From Cloacibacterium caeni (GTDB lineage: Bacteria > Bacteroidota > Bacteroidia > Flavobacteriales > Weeksellaceae): a stretch of DNA of 64,000 nucleotides. The first letter of the stretch is position 1, and each line of letters opens with the position of its first letter. Below, one piece after another: positions 57,337 to 64,000 of the stretch. The notes under the pieces were generated by a model. That model made no database searches, was not told the DNA's origin, and was given only the letters and a program-made list of their open reading frames with translations. A program made the translations under genes and the position numbers. Where the stretch lies: assembly GCF_907163125.1 (NCBI RefSeq), contig NZ_OU015319.1, positions 372,001 through 436,000 on the forward strand, in the 5' to 3' direction.

Positions 57337-58461
57337 TTATTCTTTTGGAATAACTTGATTCATGTACTCAATTAGACTTTTCTTTTCTACAATTTTTCCG
57401 TTTTCTAGAATCAAAACAAAAGGATTGCTTCTTGCAATAGTTTTGATGGCAGTTCCGTCCATTGTTAAACTTTTCACCTTTTTAAAAAATGATTTTTGAG
57501 TTGAAACGCCATAAAATTCTGATTTTGGATTTAATTCTTTATAATTGAAAATGAAATCTTCAATTCCGTATTCAAGAAAATTTTTATCATTTTCTTTTAT
57601 TTTTTCTGGTGCGTATGAAAAGAAAATAACAACTTTTGGCAAATGTAGAATTTGTTCGGTAATATCATTTCCGTTTTCATCTTCTAATTTAAATTTATCG
57701 ATAGAAGACTGATAACCTTGTTTTACTAAAACAGAAACTTCTTTACCTTTCTGAATTTGCCATGGTGTTCCTTCTTCCCAATATTCTTTTTGATTGATGA
57801 AATCATCTTGTCCTACCACTTTTTCCTCGCTAGTTTTGGCGTTTTTCAGCGTGTAAGAAGTTTTGTATTCCGAAGGATTGACCGATATTTTTTGTTTTTC
57901 TACATTTAAGTCAGTTCCAATTTTATAATCTCTGAAATCAATTAAAGGTTCGTGTACAATTCCGTAATAAATAACGTACGCAGAAATTAAAATTCCAATT
58001 CCAAGAAATGGCATTTTTAGAAATCCTTTTTCATTATTTAATGTGTCTGATTTTTTATTTAAAAACCAAAGAATAATTAAACCAAAAAGCAGCGCCATGT
58101 CTTTCCAGAAACTCTGCCAAGGTGTGAATTTAATGGCATCTCCGAAACAACCACAATCGGTAACTTTATTAAAATACGCCGAATAAAACGTAAGAAATGC
58201 AAAGAAAACGCACAAAGCAATTAACGAAATAAGTGTGCATTTTAGCTTCACCTTCAACAAAAGCATTAATCCTAAAACTAGTTCTAATGCGACTACTAAA
58301 ATTGCAATTTCTAACGTGAAATTTTGTAAAAAAGTCAAATTAAAAACGTCTGGCGAAAAATATTCTTCGAGTTTAAAAGAAAAACCTTTTACGTCTATCG
58401 CTTTTACAAAGCCAGATGCAATGAAAATAATGGCTATAATGTATCTTAAAATTCTTTTCAT
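57337..58461 (-). CDS. DoxX/MauE-like membrane protein with C-terminal thioredoxin-like part (BT_3928 family)
   Basis: 374 aa. The first ~150 residues form four membrane helices with the DoxX/MauE features GFVKAIDVKGFSFKLEEYF and TDCGCFGDAIKFTPWQSFWK (the conserved Cys pair). The second half is a periplasmic domain with a thioredoxin-like arrangement (VVIFFSYAPEKIKENDKNFL, FYGVSTQKSFFKKVKS, PFVLILENGKIVEKK) but without a CxxC motif. It matches the BT_3928-like group of Bacteroidetes, whose role is unknown; a link to thiol redox handling is plausible from the MauE resemblance. Confidence 0.8.
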   Translation of the reverse strand: MKRILRYIIAIIFIASGFVKAIDVKGFSFKLEEYFSPDVFNLTFLQNFTLEIAILVVALELVLGLMLLLKVKLKCTLISLIALCVFFAFLTFYSAYFNKVTDCGCFGDAIKFTPWQSFWKDMALLFGLIILWFLNKKSDTLNNEKGFLKMPFLGIGILISAYVIYYGIVHEPLIDFRDYKIGTDLNVEKQKISVNPSEYKTSYTLKNAKTSEEKVVGQDDFINQKEYWEEGTPWQIQKGKEVSVLVKQGYQSSIDKFKLEDENGNDITEQILHLPKVVIFFSYAPEKIKENDKNFLEYGIEDFIFNYKELNPKSEFYGVSTQKSFFKKVKSLTMDGTAIKTIARSNPFVLILENGKIVEKKSLIEYMNQVIPKE

Positions 58462-58481
58462 TTTTTATAGTTTGGTTTTTT

Positions 58482-58564
58482 TGTCATTCTGAATGCAGTG
58501 TAACGAAATGAAGAATCTTTTTAAAATAGATTTTTCGCTTCACTTTGTTTCGCTCAAAATGACA
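58482..58564. repeat. Complete TGTCATTCTGAA palindromic repeat
   Basis: TGTCATTCTGAATGCAGTGT ... GAAGAATC on the left, GATTTTTCGC ... CTCAAAATGACA on the right: an inverted repeat with an AT-rich centre. Partial copies lie in coding sequence at 106-176 and 5235-5261 and in the relic at 3187-3216. Confidence 0.8.
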
Positions 58565-58571
58565 AACGTTT

Positions 58572-59117
58572 TCAAATTTTCTCTTCCATCATTTTAATGA
58601 GACAGAAAACCGCATAATTTAGCATGTCATAATAATTGGCGTCTAAACCTTCCGAAACCAGAGTTTTCCCTTGGTTGTCTTCAATTTGTTTCGTGCGAAG
58701 AACTTTTTGATAAATTAAATCGGTGATAGATGAAATCCTCATTTCGCGCCATGCTTCACCATAATCGTGGTTTTTGCGAAGCATTAAATTTTTTGCTTTT
58801 TGAGCGTAATCATCATATAATTTCAGAATTTCAGTTCTGTCTTCGTCTAAATTTTCAGAAAAACCTTTCTCCAACTGAATTAAACCAATGATAGAGTAGT
58901 TCACAATCGCTATAAATTCATCTTCTTCGTGTTCATCTACCATTTTTACGTCTGTCATCTGTAAAGTACGGATTCTATTGACTTTTATATAAATTTGATC
59001 AGTAATAGAACTCGGTCTTAAAACACGCCAAGCTGCACCGTAATCTTGTAATTTTTTAGAAAATAAATCACGACATTGGTTAATGACTTCGCTAAATTGT
59101 AAAGCTGTATTTTGCAT
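58572..59117 (-). CDS. DUF1599 domain protein
   Basis: 181 aa consisting of two related halves: KLQDYGAAWRVLRPSSITDQ in the first and RKNHDYGEAWREMRISSITD in the second, each followed by a helix. This duplicated D-Y-G-x-A-W-R motif is the DUF1599 signature. The family has a nucleotide-pyrophosphohydrolase-like helical appearance but no proven function. It lies upstream of the DoxX gene on the same strand, separated by the palindromic repeat. Confidence 0.88.
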   Translation of the reverse strand: MQNTALQFSEVINQCRDLFSKKLQDYGAAWRVLRPSSITDQIYIKVNRIRTLQMTDVKMVDEHEEDEFIAIVNYSIIGLIQLEKGFSENLDEDRTEILKLYDDYAQKAKNLMLRKNHDYGEAWREMRISSITDLIYQKVLRTKQIEDNQGKTLVSEGLDANYYDMLNYAVFCLIKMMEEKI

Positions 59118-59189
59118 GGAATTTTTTGAAAAATTGATGTGTAAAGATAAGGATTTACCTCAAAAAAAGAAATTTAATAATTTTGTTTC

Positions 59190-59252
59190 TCTCGCAAATT
59201 TTGCAGATTAAGCAGATTAAATCAGCTAAATTTGCTCAATCTGCGAGATGCT
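59190..59252. repeat. Inverted repeat built on CTCGCA/TGCGAG words
   Basis: CTCGCAAATTTTGCAGATTA on the left and GCTAAATTTGCTCAATCTGC with GAG on the right are imperfect inverted copies around AGCAGATTAAATCAGC. It lies between the DUF1599 and THUMP genes and may act as the terminator of the latter. Confidence 0.5.
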
Positions 59253-60411
59253 ATTTTTCCAACTTATGAATTTTCTTAGTGCCTTCGTACATTTCGTATT
59301 GCAAGAAACGGCATTCTAATTTTCCGTTGAACAATTTTATTTTTCTGGAAGGTCTTAAACCTACATTTTTCACGCCTTCTAAATCTGATGAAATCATCCA
59401 AGCCAAAGTATTTGGATATTTTTGTTTAAAAGTATCGCCAATTTTCTTGTAAAAATCGGGTTGGTTAATCGCAATTCTCTCATCATAAGGCGGATTGAAA
59501 ACCATTAACAAAGGGAACATATCTTTTTCAGATTCAAAGAAATTCTGTTTTTTTACTTCAATTACATCTTCCATTTCTGCTGCTTCTATGTTGATTCTAG
59601 CAGCGTTGAGCATTCTTGCATCAATGTCGTAACCTACGATTTTCCCAGTAAATTCTTTAATTCTGTTGATTCTGAATTCTTTGATTTTTGCAAACAATTC
59701 AGCATCATAATTTTTCCAATTTTGGAATGCGAATTTCTTTCTGAAAATTTGCGCTGGTAAATCCATTGCGAGCATCGCAGCTTCTATCAAAAGTGTTCCA
59801 CTTCCGCACATTGGATCAAGAAAATTTCCTTTGCCGTCCCAGCCAGCCAATTGCAACATTCCCGAAGCCAAGACTTCATTAATCGGCGCTTCTCCTTGTT
59901 CTTTTCTGTAACCACGCTTAAATAAAGGGTCTCCAGAAGAATCCAAAGAAATCGTTACCAATTCTCTGTCGATATGAAGGTGAAATTTAATATCAGGATT
60001 TTTAGGGTCTACATCTGGTCTGCGTCTTTCTTTCATCACGAAATAATCACAAATTGCATCTTTCATTTTCAAGGCTACAAATTGTGAATGCGTGAACGTT
60101 TCAGAATAAACCGTAGAATCTATGGCAAAACTTTGGTCTACACTCATTACGGTTTCCCAAGGAAAATCGAAAACTTTGTCATAAAATTTATTCTCATTCC
60201 ATGCTTTAAAAGTTGCAATAGGAACCAAAATTTTAACAGCGGTTCTCGCTGAATAATTGATTTTGTATAGAAAACCAAGGTCGCCTTCACAATTTACCGC
60301 ACGGTTTTTAATCTCTACTTTTCTCCCGCCTAACTTTTTAATTTCTTCGGCAAGAACTTCTTCTAAACCAAAAAATGTTTTTATCTGAATTTTTAAATTT
60401 TCTGTATCCAT
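59251..60411 (-). CDS. THUMP domain class I SAM-dependent RNA methyltransferase (RlmL-like)
   Basis: 386 aa. The N-terminal THUMP region (IQIKTFFGLEEVLAEEIKKL through FHLHIDRELVTISLDSSG) binds RNA. The methyltransferase part has LLDP-like motif NFLDPMCGSGTLLIEAAMLA, GYDIDARMLNAARINI and the catalytic VFNPPYDERI (NPPY of N6/N2-methylases). It probably methylates a base of 23S rRNA. It ends in an inverted repeat. Confidence 0.9.
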   Translation of the reverse strand: MDTENLKIQIKTFFGLEEVLAEEIKKLGGRKVEIKNRAVNCEGDLGFLYKINYSARTAVKILVPIATFKAWNENKFYDKVFDFPWETVMSVDQSFAIDSTVYSETFTHSQFVALKMKDAICDYFVMKERRRPDVDPKNPDIKFHLHIDRELVTISLDSSGDPLFKRGYRKEQGEAPINEVLASGMLQLAGWDGKGNFLDPMCGSGTLLIEAAMLAMDLPAQIFRKKFAFQNWKNYDAELFAKIKEFRINRIKEFTGKIVGYDIDARMLNAARINIEAAEMEDVIEVKKQNFFESEKDMFPLLMVFNPPYDERIAINQPDFYKKIGDTFKQKYPNTLAWMISSDLEGVKNVGLRPSRKIKLFNGKLECRFLQYEMYEGTKKIHKLEK

Positions 60412-60476
60412 AGGTTTTTCAAAAGGCTTTTGCCTTATTTGAATTGAATGCGTAAAAATACGGAAATTTTGTGGGA

Positions 60477-61691
60477 TTATTTTTTGTTCTTTTCTTCAAT
60501 CCACTTACTCAGATACTTAGTGCTTTGTAGCGTGTGATGTTGAAGAATTTGACCTAAGAAATTTTGGTTTCTGTGTGATTCTAAATTCTCAGAAATTTCT
60601 TGAATTTTATGAATGAAATGGGGCTCAAAAAGTTCTTTTTTGAATCTATTTTCTACAATTTTATAACCGTTTTCTTGAGATTTTTGCCAAAGATTTTCAT
60701 CTTGGTAGAGTAGAACTGCTTTTTCTACAAATTCTGTTTCGTTATCGGTAATAAAACCATTCCAGTCATGGTTTCCATGCATCGCTTCTGCACCAACTGC
60801 GGAAGTAACATTGGGTAATCCAAATTGCATACTTTCGAGCAATTTACCTTTGATTCCAGCTCCAAAAGGAATGGGTGCAAGTAAAACTTTAGCAGTATTA
60901 AAAACAGTTTCTACATTTTCGGCTCTTCCTTTGATGATGAAGCCTTCTTTTTCGTTGTGTAATTGAAAGACTTTTTCACTTGCGTAAGCACCATAAATAT
61001 GAATTTCGGCTTCTTGAAGTTGGTTTTTAATGTTTTTCCAGAGTTTTTTCAGTTGAAGAACGGTTTGCCAATTCGGTTCGTGCAAAAAATTACCGATGCT
61101 GATAAAGTTTTTTCTTTTAGAAAAAGAAGTTTCAGGTTTTTTAACTTCTCCAAAAAGTGGGAGGTAAAATAAGATATTCTCGTCAATTCTAAACTTTTCG
61201 ATGAGTAAATTCATTTCGAATTCAGAAATGATGAGGGAAAGGTCGCATCTTAAAATGGAAGCTATTTCACGTTTGAAAACGTCATTAATTAAATCTAAAT
61301 GTTCTAAGTTTCTATTTTGTTTAAAGGCTTTTTCTCTGGCGGTTCTTAGAAAATGTAAGTCTTCGGTGTCAAGAATTTTTACGGCGTTCGGAACTTGCTC
61401 CGAAACTCGCCACCCGAATTGTTCTTCGGTGGTGAATCTGTCAAAAACAACAAAATCTGGGTTTAGATTTTTGATGAGTTCATCAAAACTACTGTCATTC
61501 AAAACAATATTTTGAAAAGAGATGTTTTTAGAACTCAAATCAAAACTGTTTTCTGAAATAGAAGCCGTGGAAAGAAAGGTGATTTGATAATTTTGAGTTA
61601 AGAATAAATCCATCAATTGAATCATTCTAGAACCGGCAGCTGTAGAAATAGGCTCTGGAAAAACCCTGCCAATGATTATCAAATTTTTCAT
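60477..61691 (-). CDS. Family 1/4-type glycosyltransferase
   Basis: 404 aa, GT-B fold. The N-terminal domain begins MKNLIIIGRVFPEPISTAAG. The C-terminal donor domain shows NFISIGNFLHEPNWQTVLQL, AEIHIYGAYASEKVF, KVLLAPIPFGAGIKGKLLES and GLPNVTSAVGAEAMHG, the E-x7-E-like donor loop region of GT4 enzymes. It transfers a sugar to a surface glycan or lipid. It is not next to other polysaccharide genes; the tRNA cluster lies upstream and the THUMP gene downstream. Confidence 0.85.
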   Translation of the reverse strand: MKNLIIIGRVFPEPISTAAGSRMIQLMDLFLTQNYQITFLSTASISENSFDLSSKNISFQNIVLNDSSFDELIKNLNPDFVVFDRFTTEEQFGWRVSEQVPNAVKILDTEDLHFLRTAREKAFKQNRNLEHLDLINDVFKREIASILRCDLSLIISEFEMNLLIEKFRIDENILFYLPLFGEVKKPETSFSKRKNFISIGNFLHEPNWQTVLQLKKLWKNIKNQLQEAEIHIYGAYASEKVFQLHNEKEGFIIKGRAENVETVFNTAKVLLAPIPFGAGIKGKLLESMQFGLPNVTSAVGAEAMHGNHDWNGFITDNETEFVEKAVLLYQDENLWQKSQENGYKIVENRFKKELFEPHFIHKIQEISENLESHRNQNFLGQILQHHTLQSTKYLSKWIEEKNKK

Positions 61692-61718
61692 TCATTTAAA
61701 TAATAAATTAAAAAAAAG

Positions 61719-61744
61719 AAAAACCTCGCTAAAAGCGAGGTTTT
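61719..61744 (-). terminator. Terminator after the tRNA cluster
   Basis: AAAACCTCGCT and AGCGAGGTTTT form an 11-bp stem with a short loop; on the minus strand a T run follows. It lies 4 bp past tRNA-Arg. Confidence 0.85.
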
Positions 61745-61747
61745 CGT

Positions 61748-61820
61748 GAGCGCGTCAGGATTCGAACCTGAGACCGTCTGCTTAGAAGGCAGATGCTCTA
61801 TCCAGCTGAGCTACGCACCC
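61748..61820 (-). tRNA. tRNA-Arg (anticodon TCT)
   Basis: The cloverleaf is complete on the minus strand. The acceptor GGGTGCG pairs with CGCGCTC (one G-U), the D-arm is AGCTC...GAGC, the anticodon loop is CTTCTAA (TCT), and the T-loop is GGTTCGAATCC. It reads AGA/AGG codons. It is the last gene of the cluster before the terminator. Confidence 0.95.
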
Positions 61821-61834
61821 GAAGTTTTTAAAAA

Positions 61835-61895
61835 GGTTTCTCTCGAGACCGTTCCGATTAAAATCGGAATGCTCAATTTAGCAGAGCTACTAACC
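61835..61895 (-). pseudogene. tRNA-Lys(TTT)-like relic with T-loop deleted
   Basis: The minus strand has GGTTAGTAGCTC ... GAGC (D-arm), TTCCGATTTTAATCGGAA (anticodon stem-loop with TTTTAA) and GGTCTCGAGAGAAACC at the 3' end. It is 61 nt long instead of ~73. The GTTCGAATC T-loop is missing, as if lost by recombination between two CTCGAG halves of the T-stem. The D-loop lacks GG, and the acceptor pairs only in part. It lies between tRNA-Arg and tRNA-Pro. Confidence 0.65.
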
Positions 61896-61927
61896 TTAAT
61901 TTTCTTAAAATTTTCGATTTTTTTGGT

Positions 61928-62001
61928 CGGGGTGGCAGGATTCGAACCTGCGACCTCCTGGTCCCAAACCAGGCGCGATGACCGGACTACGCTACACCCC
62001 G
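61928..62001 (-). tRNA. tRNA-Pro (anticodon TGG)
   Basis: The cloverleaf is complete. The acceptor CGGGGTG pairs with CACCCCG, the anticodon stem-loop is CCTGGTTTGGGACCAGG (TGG), and the T-loop is GGTTCGAATCC. It reads CCA and other CCN codons. Confidence 0.95.
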
Positions 62002-62013
62002 AATTCTTGGTTG

Positions 62014-62098
62014 CGGAGGGTAAGGGATTCGAACCCTTGCGACCCTTGCGAGTCGACAGTTTAGCAAACTGCTCCGTTAACCACTCCGGCAACCCTCC
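62014..62098 (-). tRNA. tRNA-Ser (anticodon GCT)
   Basis: A long class II tRNA of 85 nt. The acceptor GGAGGGT pairs with ACCCTCC. The anticodon stem-loop is CAGTTTGCTAAACTG (GCT). A variable arm of about 15 nt (CGACTCGCAAGGGTCG) follows. The T-loop is GGTTCGAATCC. It is the first gene of the cluster. Confidence 0.95.
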
Positions 62099-62139
62099 TT
62101 GCAAATTCTTTTAAGAACTTCTCTTCCGTAATTGCGAGT

Positions 62140-62149
62140 GCAAATATAG
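62140..62149 (-). promoter_or_regulatory. Promoter -7 element (TATATTTG) of the tRNA cluster
   Basis: On the minus strand CCTATATTTGCAC is followed by 40 bp to the first tRNA. A T-run with TTGG lies about 20 bp upstream, in the -33 region. Confidence 0.6.
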
Positions 62150-62231
62150 GACAGTTTTCCTTAATAACCAAAAAAAAATTGCTAAAAATTTTCGTATTTT
62201 TGAATAAATAATCTTTTAAAAAATCAATAAA

Positions 62232-63233
62232 ATGCGTAATTCATTATATTTCATAGGTTTAGCGTCTTTAATTATTTCTTGCGGTTCGCAAAAAGAAATT
62301 GCAAAACCTAATAATTTACCTCAACCCGCAACATCTACGATACCAAATCCTCCCAAATCAGAGATTAAACATGATGTACATGGCGATTATTTTACAGTAA
62401 ATATAGCAGACCCAACTAAAAATGATAACACCATCAGTTATGGTTCTTTGGTGGGAGCAAAACCAGAAGGGTATAAAGTAACCAGAAATCATTTTCCTGC
62501 CATTGCACAAAATTTCAGACAGAAATATGTGATTTTACATTACACAGCTTTAGATCATGATAAATCTGTGAGGGTTTTAACCACTCAAGCCGTAAGTTCT
62601 CACTATTTGGTGAATGATTCTACCGATATAGAAATTTATCAGTTGGTAGACGAAAATAAAAGATCTTATCATGCAGGAATCAGTTCATGGAGAAAAGATG
62701 CAACGCTTAATGATACTTCTATCGGCATAGAAATCGTGAATGAAGGTTTTAAAGTAGTTGTCGGAAAAAGAGTTTTCGTTCCGTTTCCTGAACATCAAGT
62801 GAAAAAAGTAGCCGCTTTGGTTCAAGATATTGTAACGCGTTACCAAATTCCGCCGACCAATGTTTTAGCACATTCAGACATTGCGCCAACTCGTAAACAA
62901 GATCCAGGTCCATTATTTCCTTGGAAAAAATTGTATGACGAATACGGAATAGGAATGTGGTATGATGATGCTACAGTGCAGAGTTTCCAATCTCAAATTA
63001 TTCCAGAAGAATTTAATGCAAAAATCAATGACATGGCTTTTGTGATGAAAGTACAGATTGCCCTAAAACAATTTGGCTATGGAGTTACAGAAACTGGAGT
63101 TTGGGATGATGCTACTAAGAAGACTATTGAGGCTTTCCAATATCATTTTAGACCACAAAATTACGATGGAAAAATAGATATAGAAACGTGGGCGATTTTA
63201 CAGGCTCTCATTCAGAAATATCCCAATAAATAA
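62232..63233 (+). CDS. N-acetylmuramoyl-L-alanine amidase lipoprotein (AmiD-like)
   Basis: 333 aa. The lipobox is GLASLIISCGSQ (Cys about residue 17). The Amidase_2 domain carries the zinc ligands in KYVILHYTALDHDKSVRVLT and VLAHSDIAPTRKQDPGPLFP, with SSWRKDATLNDTSIGIEIVN around the substrate site. A C-terminal peptidoglycan-binding domain follows (FGYGVTETGVWDDATKKTIE, AFQYHF). It cleaves the amide bond between N-acetylmuramic acid and the stem peptide. It is 18 bp from the M16 gene, same strand. Confidence 0.93.
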   Translation: MRNSLYFIGLASLIISCGSQKEIAKPNNLPQPATSTIPNPPKSEIKHDVHGDYFTVNIADPTKNDNTISYGSLVGAKPEGYKVTRNHFPAIAQNFRQKYVILHYTALDHDKSVRVLTTQAVSSHYLVNDSTDIEIYQLVDENKRSYHAGISSWRKDATLNDTSIGIEIVNEGFKVVVGKRVFVPFPEHQVKKVAALVQDIVTRYQIPPTNVLAHSDIAPTRKQDPGPLFPWKKLYDEYGIGMWYDDATVQSFQSQIIPEEFNAKINDMAFVMKVQIALKQFGYGVTETGVWDDATKKTIEAFQYHFRPQNYDGKIDIETWAILQALIQKYPNK

Positions 63234-63251
63234 TTAAGAAATAAGAAATTA

Positions 63252-64000
63252 ATGCAGACGAAATTAGTATTAAAAACTAAAAATTTTACAGATAAAAACG
63301 GGTACACTTACCAACAAGTAGAAGGAGATGAAACGGGTGTAAGAATTTACAAATTAAACAATGGATTAACGGTTTATTTGGCTCAAAATGACGATGCTCC
63401 TAGAATCCAAACCTATATTCCAGTAAGAACGGGAAGCAATAATGATCCATCAGACAATACAGGATTGGCGCATTATTTAGAGCACATGATGTTCAAAGGA
63501 ACGAGCAAATTAGGAACTCTGGATTGGGAAAAAGAAAAAGTATTATTAGACCAAATTTCTGATTTGTACGAACTGCACAAATCAGAACAAAACCCAGAAA
63601 TAAAGAAGGAAATTTATAGAAAAATAGACGAAATTTCTCAAGAAGCCAGTCAATATGCGATTGCCAATGAATATGACAAAGTCATTTCTTCTTTGGGTGC
63701 AACAGGAACCAATGCGCACACTTGGTTAGACGAAACCGTTTATAAAAATAACATTCCGAATAATGAATTGGAAAAATGGCTCAAAATAGAAAAAGAGCGT
63801 TTTTCTAGTCTAGTTTTAAGGCTTTTTCATACTGAGTTAGAATCGGTTTACGAAGAATTCAATCGTGCGCAAGACAATGATGTGAGGTTGGTAAATTACG
63901 CGCTTATGGAAGCCCTTTTTCCGAAGCATCCTAATGGTCAACAAACCACTCTGGGGAAATCTGAGCATTTGAAAAATCCTTCTATGCAGGCTATTCATCA
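63252..64000 (+). CDS. M16 family metallopeptidase, N-terminal part (3' end outside window)
   Basis: The ATG at 63252 opens MQTKLVLKTKNFTDKNGYTY and the frame stays open to the window end (249 codons). The inverted zinc motif HxxEH appears in GLAHYLEHMMFKGTS. The third ligand Glu lies in the downstream HTELESVYEEFN. M16 peptidases (pitrilysin family) degrade small proteins and peptides; many Bacteroidetes versions are periplasmic. No signal peptide is seen at this start. Only the first half of the protein is visible. Confidence 0.9.
   Translation, partial: MQTKLVLKTKNFTDKNGYTYQQVEGDETGVRIYKLNNGLTVYLAQNDDAPRIQTYIPVRTGSNNDPSDNTGLAHYLEHMMFKGTSKLGTLDWEKEKVLLDQISDLYELHKSEQNPEIKKEIYRKIDEISQEASQYAIANEYDKVISSLGATGTNAHTWLDETVYKNNIPNNELEKWLKIEKERFSSLVLRLFHTELESVYEEFNRAQDNDVRLVNYALMEALFPKHPNGQQTTLGKSEHLKNPSMQAIH

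Noticed and set aside
61746-62114. A 122-aa plus-strand frame across the tRNA cluster
   Set aside because: It is read over three tRNA genes and a tRNA relic; the peptides are translated tRNA sequence (for example GFEPETV, GFEPATSW).

Overview
The window comes from a low-GC member of the Bacteroidetes, most likely Flavobacteriales of the Weeksellaceae type (Chryseobacterium/Cloacibacterium-like). This is an inference from four things: protein families typical of that group (GSCFA, DUF1599, DUF5686, the BT_3928-like DoxX protein, OMPP1/FadL); the scarcity of Shine-Dalgarno sequences; frequent TAnnTTTG promoter elements; and a DnaG with a cysteine-poor zinc-ribbon region. No ribosomal RNA is present, so the genus cannot be fixed.

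Layout. Positions 1-8000 are an accessory surface-polysaccharide region: a GT2 glycosyltransferase cut by the window edge, a GT-B-like protein, an FkbM methyltransferase and a Wzx-like flippase. A REP-associated transposase with its REPs, an amidohydrolase, a decayed gene copy and an AT-rich YD-repeat-like gene are interspersed. Positions 8.2-13.4 kb hold hpt, a four-helix-bundle cassette, adk, obg, an RhlE-type helicase and tatD. Positions 13.4-26.8 kb are mostly on the minus strand: GNAT, SIMPL, GSCFA, polyprenyl synthase, a phosphate unit (DUF2490, DUF47, Pit), a DeaD-type helicase, a frameshifted DUF1304 gene, a NatAB-like ABC exporter and an isoaspartyl peptidase. Next come dnaJ-grpE, mntH with a palindromic operator candidate, a DUF937-OmpA protein and proS. 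From 33 to 43 kb there is a Y/W/G-rich lipoprotein, an OMPP1 porin, a ZIP transporter, an adenine/adenosine deaminase, a GT2, folP and an M28 peptidase. From 43 to 64 kb there are clpP, a HepT/MntA toxin-antitoxin pair, dnaG, two DedA proteins, prfB, a nuclease, DUF5686, alaS, prmA, tpiA, a DoxX protein, DUF1599, a THUMP methyltransferase, a glycosyltransferase, a tRNA cluster (Ser, Pro, a Lys-like relic, Arg), an amidase lipoprotein and an M16 peptidase cut by the window end.

The protein content is mostly ordinary. The unusual layer is non-coding or semi-coding. At least four repeat families occur, some inserted inside coding sequences: REP pairs around the transposase, a TGTCATTCTGAA/GAAGAATC palindrome, a GTTCCGTAGGAAC element, and a 3'-end element with conserved flanks and a variable hairpin. 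Three copies of the last lie in the same orientation relative to the upstream gene. Other regulatory signals are two Pho-box-like direct repeats at nearly the same distance from the phosphate genes, an 18-bp palindrome at the mntH start, and four genes whose TAnnTTTG element sits exactly 4 nt before ATG, which suggests leaderless transcripts. Two single-base frameshifts (DUF1304, dnaJ 3' end) may be biological or may be assembly errors.
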